In this document: piece by piece, positions 49,565 to 56,936 of the stretch | Numbering within the stretch: position 1 is the stretch's first letter | Layout: every line of letters starts with the position of its first letter | From: Micromonospora antibiotica | GTDB lineage: Bacteria > Actinomycetota > Actinomycetes > Mycobacteriales > Micromonosporaceae | Assembly (NCBI RefSeq): GCF_017599305.1 | Contig: NZ_JAGFWR010000001.1 | Span: 930,001-994,000, forward strand | Reading direction: 5' to 3' | Length of the DNA stretch: 64,000 bases | The notes under the pieces: model-generated | The model's database searches: none | The model's input: only the letters and a program-made list of their open reading frames with translations | What the model was told of the DNA's origin: nothing | Translations under genes and position numbers: made by a program

Positions 49565-50005
49565 TTAGGTCAGCGAGATCTGCCTCATCGTGGTTCGGGT
49601 AGCTGCGTAGATGAAGGGCGACGGCTCGGCGAGGCAGCGCTCGATATCGCGCCAGCGACTCATCACGACCTCCAACTGGCCGAAGACGCTGCCCGCGTCG
49701 GCGGCTGTGAGGGCGACCATCTTGGCTCGGTGCTCTCGTACGGCGGCGATTTCCAGTCGGTGCTCCTGGATGTGGCGGTCCCGGGTGATGATCAGCCAGC
49801 CGCGGCCCGCGACCTGCGGGATCCACTCTGAGTCCTTCACCGCAGGCGAGGCGATCGGGCACGGCGGGCGTTGGCGTTTGTGTATGACCGTGCCGGGGTC
49901 GCCGGGATAGGTGACGTCGGAGCGGAGTCCGGCGAGGACGCGCGCGAGGCCGAGGAGGTCGGCATCGATGTAAAACCGGACCTCGGCAGGCTTGATCCTG
50001 CTCAC
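49565..50005 (-). CDS. VapC45-like PIN-domain toxin
   Basis: A 146-aa PIN-like (Mut7-C-type) ribonuclease toxin. The start VRFYIDADLLGLARVLAGLRSDVTYPGDPG, the middle WLIITRDRHI and the internal HKRQRPPCP block resemble my recollection of mycobacterial VapC45. The conserved acidic residues (Asp in FYIDADLLG and ITRDRHI) are retained, so RNase activity is plausible. The GTG at 50005 overlaps the stop of the antitoxin gene (GTGA). This antitoxin-first, overlapping order is typical of type II toxin-antitoxin modules. It is the first intact gene after the truncated tRNA and could stabilise the island. Confidence 0.82.
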   Translation of the reverse strand: MSRIKPAEVRFYIDADLLGLARVLAGLRSDVTYPGDPGTVIHKRQRPPCPIASPAVKDSEWIPQVAGRGWLIITRDRHIQEHRLEIAAVREHRAKMVALTAADAGSVFGQLEVVMSRWRDIERCLAEPSPFIYAATRTTMRQISLT

Positions 50006-50673
50006 GCCGCGCGCTGGGAGTTCTCGTACGCCAGCGCCCACCGCACGTCGGGCACGTCGAGCTGGTACGTCTCGGCGATCTCCTCGACGTCCAGCCCTGC
50101 CTCGTCCTGCTCCCAGAGCACCTCGGTGCTGATCCCCTTGATCGACGGCCGACCGAACCGGACATCCGGCAGGATACGCACCGGTGACTGGGGGTTGGGG
50201 TCGGGTCGCCAGCCGGCGGCGACGTCGCCGTCCCAGGTGACCCGCTCGACGAACGCCGCCGACGGAGGAGTGAGCAGCAACTGATTACCGACTGCGGCCA
50301 CCAGGCAGTATTCCGGGTCGAGACCGGCCTCCGCCTGGGCTTGCAGCACGAGTTTCTTGCCGGCGACGTACGGTCGGCGGTCGGCGAGTGGGTAGGGCAC
50401 CCCGAACTGCTCCCGGAGCAGGTCGATGAACGCCCGCAACTCGACCATCGGCACCCGGTGGGTACGGCGGTATTCCCGCAAAAGCCCGGCCTCGACGAAC
50501 TCGGCCCACGTGACCGAACGGGCGCCGCGCGGCTCCGTGCGTAGCACGGGTTTGTGTCGGCGTCCCTTACGCTCGTCGCCCTCCAGCCAGTAGTGCAGCG
50601 TCGACTGCGCCACCCGCAGAAGCCGGGCAGCCTCCGCCTCCGAGAAGACCTCACGCTCCAGGACGCTCACCAC
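50002..50673 (-). CDS. VapB45-like DUF433 antitoxin with N-terminal HTH
   Basis: A 223-aa antitoxin of the DUF433/VapB45 group. The N-terminal MerR/helix-turn-helix part reads VFSEAEAARLLRVAQSTLHYWLEGDERKG. The middle WAEFVEAGLLREYRRTHRVPMVELRAFIDLLREQFGVPYPLAD is the long family-specific region, and the DUF433 tail reads FGRPSIKGISTEVLWEQDEAGLDVEEIAETYQLDVPDVRWALAYE. It probably binds its own promoter and neutralises the overlapping PIN toxin. The start is GTG 50673 or GTG 50670 (adjacent codons); I use the first. The 35-bp gap to the primase-helicase gene upstream, on the same strand, leaves little room for a promoter. Confidence 0.85.
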   Translation of the reverse strand: MVSVLEREVFSEAEAARLLRVAQSTLHYWLEGDERKGRRHKPVLRTEPRGARSVTWAEFVEAGLLREYRRTHRVPMVELRAFIDLLREQFGVPYPLADRRPYVAGKKLVLQAQAEAGLDPEYCLVAAVGNQLLLTPPSAAFVERVTWDGDVAAGWRPDPNPQSPVRILPDVRFGRPSIKGISTEVLWEQDEAGLDVEEIAETYQLDVPDVRWALAYENSQRAA

Positions 50674-50708
50674 AGCGCCAGTCTCCCATGCGTTGACTCC
50701 TTCGCGGG

Positions 50709-53084
50709 TCACGGCAGACCCCCACGCGGTGCCTTCATGTCCGGGGTGAAGCCGAGTGTCCGGTATCCGGGCATGCGGCGTGGGAGTGAGGCGGCGAGGA
50801 TGGGGGTGGCCGGGTCGTGGTAGTCGTGGACCTCGGCGAGGTCCTTGCCGGGCGCGGCGCGGATGACGCGGCCGGCGCATTGGACGAGTAGGCCGTCGTA
50901 GGAGATCGGGCCGGCGAGGAAGAGGGTGTCGAGGGCGGGGGCGTCGAAGCCTTCACCGATGAAGGGTGTGGTGCCGATGACGAGCAGGCCGTCGCCGGTC
51001 TTGGCGCCGTCGAGCCGGTCAACGATGATCCGCCGTTCGGTGGTGCTCATCGCGCCTTGGAGCACGAGCGCCTGGTGTCCGCGTCCGGCGAGCAAAGCGG
51101 TGAGAGCTTCGACCTGGGCGACCCGTCGGGTCAGGACCAGACAGTTGCGACCGCGTGTCAGGGCTACGGCGACATCGTCGGCGATCTGGGTGTTGCGGGG
51201 CTCGTCGAGGGCCAGTCGCCGGTGTACCTCGGCGAGCGCGCCGGGGGCGTCAAGGTCGATGTCGCCGGGCTGGAAGGTGGTCTCGTGGATGAACAGCGCT
51301 CGACGGGGTCCGGCGTCGGCGTGTATCGCTGCGGCGAGGGTGCCTTGTTCTTCGTCGGTCAGGGTGTGGCGGACGGGCCCGAGTTGCCAGGTGACGAGTT
51401 GGCCGAGGCCGTCGCGTCGGGTGGGGGTGGCGGTGAGGCCGAGCCAGAACTGCGCGGCGATCCGTTTGACCGAGTGCTCGTACGCGGCGGCGCCGAGGTG
51501 GTGGCATTCGTCGACGATGACGTGCCCGTACCCCTGGGTCAGGGTGGCGACGTCGTCGCGCCGGGCCAGGGAGGGCAGCAGGGCGATGTCTACCGTGCCG
51601 GTGAGTTTGCGTCGGCCGCCGCCGAGTTGACCGGGCTTGATGCCGAGGAACTGCTCGACGCGAGTGCGCCATTGGTCGGCGAGGGCTTTGCGGTCGACGA
51701 GGACGAGGGTGGAGGTGTTGCGTTCGGCGATCACGGCGCAGGCTATGACGGTCTTGCCGGAGCCCGGTGGGGCAACCAGGATCCCGTCGTCGTGGGCGAG
51801 AAGCGCGCCGACCGCGTTGGCCTGCCTGCTGGTGAGTTCGGCGGTGAACGCGGTGTCGATCTCGCTCCCGGAGTTCCGTGCGTCCGTGACGGCCAGCCGG
51901 GATCCGGCGCGCTCGACGAGCGTGGCGATGGTGTGCCGCACGCCCCGCGGGAGGACCAGGTGATCATCGAGGGTGAGGGCGTAGCCCTGGATGAAGCGTG
52001 GGGTGTCCCAGGTGGACTTGCGCAGTCGCTGCAACTCGTAGAACTTCGGGTTGACCATGGCAGCGGCGTGCTTGAACGTCGCCAGTGCGGCGGGGGTGAG
52101 CTGCCTGGCGTCGATGCTCAGCCCGGCACCGACTTCCGCGTGGACCACCGAAGGGAGCGGTGGGTGGACCTGGGTCGCGGCGGACCGGCTCATCGTGGCG
52201 ACGTCGGCACCGGTGGTGGCTTGCTTGGCCTGCCGGGAGACGTGTTCGGCGTCGCCGGGGCTGAGCCGGTCTAGCGTTGACAGGAACGCCCACTGGTCGG
52301 CGTACGGCTCGAGCGTGCCGAGGTCGAGGAAGGTGGTCAGTCCATCCTTGCGGCGGAGGCCCTGCAGCGGTGCGGCGATGAGGTTGCCGAAGCCGCCCTC
52401 GGGCAGGACGTCCTGGTTGGGGAACAGCCGGTCGTACGACCGCAGGTCCATCGACCCGCGCAGCACCATCGCCTCACGCAGCAGGACCGTGCCGACGGCC
52501 CGCGCGGTGGCCGCAGGAACAGCACCGGTGAAGAAGATCCACACGTGGGCGCCGCGGCCGGACTGGGAGATCTCCATCGCGGCGGGCACCGTGCTGGCTC
52601 GTGCCGCTTTCACGTAGGCGAGGGCGTCGAGCATCGCCGTTGGCCCGTCGAAGTCGGCCACGACGAAGTGGCAGGTGTTGCCGGGCATCAGTGGGTACAG
52701 GCCCATGAACACGTCGCCGACCAAATGCGCCGCGACGACCTCCGTCGTCCGGGGCAGGTAGGAAGCACCGCGCCGGTCCATACCCTTACGCCAACCGCCG
52801 GCGACCGCGGGCATCCAACCGGCCCCGCCGGTACGGGCGTTGTTCCACCGCACGGCGTACACGTCGGCCCGGGCCCGGAACCGGTCGGCGAACAACGCCA
52901 GCTTGTCCCGAGTCGGTGAGGTCATGGTGACCAGCCCTGGCGGCTCGACCGGCGCGGACAACTGCTCCGGCGCCGCAGTCGTGTCCTGGCCGCGCAACTC
53001 CAGCAGACGTCCCAGCCGGGCGTTCTCCGCCCGTAGCCGCTCCACCTCCCGCCGGAGATCGACGAACTCGGCCACCGAACCCAT
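50709..53084 (-). CDS. Archaeo-eukaryotic primase (AEP, TOTE-type) fused to SF2 DEAD/DEAH helicase
   Basis: A 791-aa two-enzyme fusion. A coiled coil (residues 5-32) precedes an AEP domain (about 55-270) with the catalytic DxD in HFVVADFDG (Asp144, Asp146), the sxH-type motif SGRGAHVWIFF (His180) and YDRLFPNQDVLPEG. The SF2 helicase follows: motif Q region ELTSRQANAVGALL, Walker A APPGSGKT (439-445), motif II DECHH (522-526), motif III LTATPTRRDG and motif VI QCAGRVIR. This architecture is known from AEP/TOTE-type conflict systems and related actinomycete mobile elements. The ATG at 53084 is chosen because GAGG lies nine bases upstream; ATG 53093 is an alternative. Divergent from a small calcium-binding-like gene, from which it is separated by 61 bp. 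Confidence 0.9.
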   Translation of the reverse strand: MGSVAEFVDLRREVERLRAENARLGRLLELRGQDTTAAPEQLSAPVEPPGLVTMTSPTRDKLALFADRFRARADVYAVRWNNARTGGAGWMPAVAGGWRKGMDRRGASYLPRTTEVVAAHLVGDVFMGLYPLMPGNTCHFVVADFDGPTAMLDALAYVKAARASTVPAAMEISQSGRGAHVWIFFTGAVPAATARAVGTVLLREAMVLRGSMDLRSYDRLFPNQDVLPEGGFGNLIAAPLQGLRRKDGLTTFLDLGTLEPYADQWAFLSTLDRLSPGDAEHVSRQAKQATTGADVATMSRSAATQVHPPLPSVVHAEVGAGLSIDARQLTPAALATFKHAAAMVNPKFYELQRLRKSTWDTPRFIQGYALTLDDHLVLPRGVRHTIATLVERAGSRLAVTDARNSGSEIDTAFTAELTSRQANAVGALLAHDDGILVAPPGSGKTVIACAVIAERNTSTLVLVDRKALADQWRTRVEQFLGIKPGQLGGGRRKLTGTVDIALLPSLARRDDVATLTQGYGHVIVDECHHLGAAAYEHSVKRIAAQFWLGLTATPTRRDGLGQLVTWQLGPVRHTLTDEEQGTLAAAIHADAGPRRALFIHETTFQPGDIDLDAPGALAEVHRRLALDEPRNTQIADDVAVALTRGRNCLVLTRRVAQVEALTALLAGRGHQALVLQGAMSTTERRIIVDRLDGAKTGDGLLVIGTTPFIGEGFDAPALDTLFLAGPISYDGLLVQCAGRVIRAAPGKDLAEVHDYHDPATPILAASLPRRMPGYRTLGFTPDMKAPRGGLP

Positions 53085-53133
53085 GCCGACCATCCTCGCG
53101 TATCGGGCTTCGAGCACCCCGACACCGGTCCGG

Positions 53134-53139
53134 TATCCT
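53134..53139 (+). promoter_or_regulatory. -10 element (TATCCT) for a leaderless transcript
   Basis: TATCCT ends six bases before the ATG at 53146, the usual distance for leaderless mRNAs in actinobacteria. It lies in the 61-bp gap shared with the divergent primase-helicase gene. Confidence 0.5.
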
Positions 53140-53145
53140 CCGCCG

Positions 53146-53457
53146 ATGGCATCGAAGGGAAGCGCCGCGCTGGAGGCGATGATCGAGGAAGCCACGGTCG
53201 ACGCGTACGGCGACGACGAGCAGCTCACCGGCCTGTTCACCATGCTCGAGGAGCACCTGGCGGTGCCATTCACCACCACCGTCCTCGGCGTCGAGGTCAC
53301 CGTGCGCAAGATCGACCTGACCGCGGACACCATCGCTGCGGTCTGCGCGCGAGGCCGCCACCGGCAGCGGATCGATCTCCTCGACCTGCCGCTACCCACC
53401 CCCGCGCCCGACGGCGCCGCGTGGATCGACGCCTACCGGCACTGGGCCGGAAGGTAG
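53146..53457 (+). CDS. Small 'calcium binding' family protein
   Basis: A 103-aa acidic protein. The core MIEEATVDAYGDDEQLTGLFTMLEEHLAVPFTTTVLGVEVTVRKIDLT, followed by AVCARGRHRQRIDLLDLPLPTPAPDGAAWIDAYRHWAG, fits, from memory, the bacterial calcium-binding family (PF11535) usually annotated only by that name. Biochemical evidence in this group is thin. A TATCCT -10 element six bases upstream predicts a leaderless transcript. The next gene starts 6 bases after its stop, so both are co-transcribed, divergently from the primase-helicase gene. The shared promoter region suggests one functional unit. Confidence 0.78.
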   Translation: MASKGSAALEAMIEEATVDAYGDDEQLTGLFTMLEEHLAVPFTTTVLGVEVTVRKIDLTADTIAAVCARGRHRQRIDLLDLPLPTPAPDGAAWIDAYRHWAGR

Positions 53458-53463
53458 GCCACG

Positions 53464-54609
53464 GTGAGCGAGTACCAGTACTACGAGTTCACCACCGTCG
53501 ACCGGCCCCTCACTGCCCGGGAGCGGGCTGAGCTGCGGTCGCTGTCGACCCGCGCCGACATCACCGCCACCAGCTTCGTCAACATCTACGAGTGGGGCAA
53601 CTTCAAGGGCGACCCGCGCATGCTGATGGAACGGTACTTCGACGCGCACCTGTACCTGGCGAACTGGGGCACCCGCCAGCTCATGCTGCGGCTACCGAAA
53701 CACGTACTCGACCCCGCCGTGGTGGCCCGGTACTGCCAGAGTGACAGCGCAACCGCTTGGACCGCCGGCAGGCACGTCATCGTCGACCTCCATGACGAGG
53801 ACGGCACCGACGAGTGGGACCTCGACGGCCACGGCCTGCTCACCTCGATCATCCCGGTTCGGGCCGGCCTCGCCGCCGGTGACCTGCGCCTGCTCTACCT
53901 GGCCTGGCTGCGCTGCGTACAGTCGCAGGAGATTGCCGACGACGAACCCGAACCGCCCGTCCCGGCAGGCCTGGGCACCCTCGACGCGGCCCTCACCGCC
54001 GTCACCGAGTTCCTGCGCATCGACCCCGACCTGATCGCGGCCGCGGCCGCCGGGTCGACGCCGGACGCCTCCGGTGAACCGACCGCTGCGCAACTACGCA
54101 CCTGGGTCGTCGGGCTGCCCGCCCGGGACAAGGACGCCATTCTGACCGACCTGATCACCGGCGGCGACAGCCACCTACGCGGCCGACTGCTGCGCCGCTA
54201 CCGCGACGCACACCGCTCCGAGACGCCCACCCCGGCAGCCGCCCGCACCGCCGGGGAACTACTCGCCACCGCCGCGGACCTGCGCGCCGTGCGGGAACGG
54301 CGGGACGCCGAGCAGCGCGAACGCGACCGGGTCCGCCGGGAACGGTCCGCCGCAGCCGCCCGGCAACGGCACCTCGACACCCTCGCGGTTGACCAAACCG
54401 CCGCATGGCAGCGGGTCGACGAACTCATCGCCACGAAGAAACCCCGCGAGTACGACACCGCCGTACAACTCCTCGTCGACCTGCACGACCTCGCCGAGCG
54501 CGACGGGGGCAGCTCATCGTTCCGGAAGCGGCTGGCCGAGCTACGGGTGGTACACGCCCGCAAGCCCAGCCTGCTCGAACGCCTCAACCTCGCAGCCCTC
54601 GACACCTGA
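53464..54609 (+). CDS. Conserved-looking protein of unknown function with C-terminal coiled coil
   Basis: A 381-aa soluble protein. The N-terminal half starts MSEYQYYEFTTVDRPLTARERAELRSLSTRADITATSFVNIYEWGNFKGDPRMLMERYFDAHLYLANWGTRQLMLRLP. This looks like a well-conserved actinobacterial family that I recall only as hypothetical, often next to SWIM or helicase genes. Residues 255-315 are a highly charged coiled coil (RAVRERRDAEQRERDRVRRERSAAAARQRHL), followed by a helical tail. No catalytic motif is visible. The GTG at 53464 follows the calcium-binding-like gene by six bases, so it is in the same operon, divergent from the primase-helicase. It may be a structural or adaptor partner of that enzyme; this is context only. 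Confidence 0.75.
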   Translation: MSEYQYYEFTTVDRPLTARERAELRSLSTRADITATSFVNIYEWGNFKGDPRMLMERYFDAHLYLANWGTRQLMLRLPKHVLDPAVVARYCQSDSATAWTAGRHVIVDLHDEDGTDEWDLDGHGLLTSIIPVRAGLAAGDLRLLYLAWLRCVQSQEIADDEPEPPVPAGLGTLDAALTAVTEFLRIDPDLIAAAAAGSTPDASGEPTAAQLRTWVVGLPARDKDAILTDLITGGDSHLRGRLLRRYRDAHRSETPTPAAARTAGELLATAADLRAVRERRDAEQRERDRVRRERSAAAARQRHLDTLAVDQTAAWQRVDELIATKKPREYDTAVQLLVDLHDLAERDGGSSSFRKRLAELRVVHARKPSLLERLNLAALDT

Positions 54610-54964
54610 CGCTTGGTTCGCCGCCCGGTGACCGCCACCGAGGCGCGCAAGATCGTGGACAGCTCGGCGTTCCGCCGCGACGCCCCTGACCGCGGCGGCT
54701 TGGACTCCGAGTGTCCGTCGGGACCCGCAACCGGACATCGAGCTGTGTCGTTTGCTGGGGTGGACCCGGAGGGTCGGGTGACTGCCTGGGTGTGTACTGC
54801 CGATGTCATGGCCAGCTTGGAGTAGGACGCCCCGGCCCTCGCTGATGACCGCTGTATCAGCACTGGATGGAGACTTGCGACCGATCGCCCTTTCCGAAGT
54901 TGTGGCTACTGAACCGCGGCGGGTCCACGCCCCCTGACCCGACAACCGAAGAGGGTGATGCCCG
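54610..54964. other. 355-bp non-coding stretch: island remnant and 5' end of the IS110-family element
   Basis: The first 215 bases contain a short TTG-initiated frame (54613-54825, 70 codons) without recognisable similarity; I do not call it a gene. From about 54838 to the transposase ATG (54965) the sequence is probably the left non-coding part of an IS110-family element. In this family that part encodes the bridge RNA guiding recombination. The exact IS end cannot be fixed, because IS110 elements lack terminal inverted repeats. Confidence 0.4.
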
Positions 54965-56166
54965 ATGGGCAGCCTGTGGGCCGGCGTCGATGTCGGCAAG
55001 ACCCACCACCACGTGTGCGTCATCGACGACGGCACCGTGGTGATGTCCGAGAAGATCCCCAACGACCAGCAGTCCATCTCCGGCATCGCCGGGCGGCTCG
55101 GTAAGCGCCGCAGGCGGTCCGCTGGGCCGTCGACCTACGCGGTGGACCCGCGTCACTGCTGTTGGCGGTCCTGTTCGACCGTGGCGCGGATGTGCGCTAC
55201 GTCAGCGGCACGGTCACCTCGCGGATGGCCGAGGCGTTCCACGGGGAACGCAAGACCGACGCGCACGACGCCTACGTCATCGCCCAGACCCTGCGCATGC
55301 GCGGCGACCTACCGACCCTCACCGTGGCCGACGGGGTGCAGCAGCAGCTGAAGCTGCTCGTCTCCCGCCGCCTCGACCTGGTCGCCGACCGGATCCGCAT
55401 CACTGCCCGCCTCCAGGACCTCCTGACCGTGATCAGCCCCGCCCTGGAGAAGTCGCTGAACCTGCGCAGCCGGGGTGCGCTCCGGCTCCTCGTTCAGTGG
55501 CAGACCCCGGCAGGGCTGCGGCGCGCCGGCGAGGCCCGCATCCTGGCCTACCTACGCCAGCACGGCGTGCGGGCCGCCAAGGCACTCACCGCCAAGGCCC
55601 TCGCCGCCGCACGGACACAGACCGTCGCCGTCACGGGAGAGGCCACCGCAGCCGGGATCGTGGGCCAGATGGCCACCGACTTGGAAGTGGTCAACGACCG
55701 CATCACCGCCATCGAGGAAACCACCGCCGCGGTTGTCGCCGAGCACGAGCTGGGCGAGATCGTCACCAGCCTGCCCGGCATCGGCACCACCCTCGCCGCC
55801 GAGTTCCTCGCCCACGCCGGCACCCTCAGCACCTACCCCAGCGCTGCGGCGCTCGCCGCGCACGCCGGCCTCGCCCCGATCTCCCGCGACTCCGGACGAC
55901 GGCAGGGCCACCAGGTCCGGCCCCACCGCTACCACCGCGGCCTACGCCGGGTATTCAGCATGTCCAGCTTCACCGCGCTGACCCACTGCCCACGCTCCCG
56001 CGCCTACTACGACAAGAAGAGAGCCGAAGGAAAGACCCACCGCCAAGCCACCGCAGCCCTGTCCAGACAACGCCTCAACGTCCTCTGGGCCTGCATCCGC
56101 GACAAGGCCCCCTACCAGCCCAAACTGCCAAGATCAGCAGAGGTGGTGCCATGCGAACTCGCGTAG
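54965..56166 (+). pseudogene. IS110-family transposase, frameshifted
   Basis: A DEDD-type (RuvC-like plus transposase_20) recombinase in two frames. The first frame (54965 to about 55115) gives GVDVGKTHHHVCVIDDG and stops matching after GIAGRLGKRR. The second frame resumes with VRWAVDLRGG (from about 55118) and continues to 56166 with AVLFDRGADVRYVSGTVTSRMAEAFHGERKTDAHDAYVIAQ (the catalytic DxxD). It includes the C-terminal LPGIGTTLAAEFLAHAG, AAHAGLAPISRDSG and the final helix. A small indel near 55105-55118 separates the halves. IS110 transposases are normally one frame, so this copy is probably inactive. The total length (about 400 aa) is otherwise full. Confidence 0.88.
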
Positions 56167-56602
56167 AGACTCCGCTTGCCGGAGAACTGCAGAGCAAGCG
56201 TAAGTCCTGCTCAGGCCATATATCGGTTGGTCAGACGACGCATGCCTCCGTCGATTTGTGACCCTCGTCGCCGGTCGCGATGGGCCGTTGTTGTGATGGT
56301 GGGTAAGTTACTCCGGTGCACGGCCGCGAAGTGGGTTGCGTCGGTCATTGGCTAGAAGTCGAGCGGAGGGGGCGCGCGGCCGTCTAGCAAAGTGCGAACT
56401 TGCCCGGTAGGTCGGACTTTGCGGCCTGGAGGTCGCGGAACACCACTCGTAAGGCTGGGGGGGGTCGCTCCCGGTCCCACGTGAGAGTCCGTTGGTGTGG
56501 CGCAGTGCAGCATCGGGAGCACGTAGGACCGTGGGAGGTAGAAGTGCTCTGCAACCGTGCAGGGCCGCCCCTACCTCCCGCTCGTGTGGTCCCGGTGGGT
56601 GG
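56167..56602. other. 436-bp gene-free stretch after the IS110-family element
   Basis: No gene is supportable. It contains the 3' side of the IS element and, at 56202-56221, a 20-base segment matching 17 of 20 positions of 49495-49514. Sequence composition is less GC-rich than the chromosome average in this window. No terminator-like hairpin stands out. Confidence 0.4.
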
Positions 56603-56866
56603 TCAGTCGAAGGTCTGAGTCACCTTGACGGTGATTCGTCGGGGGTAGCTGTCGACGACGAGGTACCAGTGGTCGTCGTAGGGCACCTCCAGGTCGACGG
56701 GGCTGGTGTCGTAGAAGCCGCCGAAGTACTCATACTCGTCGCCGTCGAGATACGCCTGGTAGGAGTCGGTGTCCATGAGGCAGACCCGAGCGGTCGAGCC
56801 GCGTATCTCTACCTCGAACGTGCCTCCGCCCGCACAAGCGCCGAGGTGCCAGTACAGGTGCTCCAC
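56603..56866 (-). CDS. DUF1883 domain-containing protein
   Basis: An 87-aa protein: FEVEIRGSTARVCLMDTDSYQAYLDGDEYEYFGGFYDTSPVDLEVPYDDHWYLVVDSYP, the complete DUF1883 domain (beta-strand-rich; RV-L-L-M-D, GG-TSPV and HWYVVVD-like motifs). Its biochemical role is unknown; the domain also occurs fused to TIR domains, linking it to defence contexts. The start is GTG at 56866, with a TACACA -10-like element six bases upstream on the minus strand, so it may be leaderless. It follows the large unknown gene at 56937 on the same strand after 70 bases. Confidence 0.82.
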   Translation of the reverse strand: MEHLYWHLGACAGGGTFEVEIRGSTARVCLMDTDSYQAYLDGDEYEYFGGFYDTSPVDLEVPYDDHWYLVVDSYPRRITVKVTQTFD

Positions 56867-56936
56867 ACGCTATGTGTAGCGGATGGTGTCACTGAGTGGA
56901 AGCCGCCGCGACTCGGCTCGTCGGGAGTCGGCGTGG

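Noticed and set aside
54613..54825. 70-codon TTG-started frame after the coiled-coil gene
   Set aside because: No recognisable domain; it lies at the IS border and may be chance.
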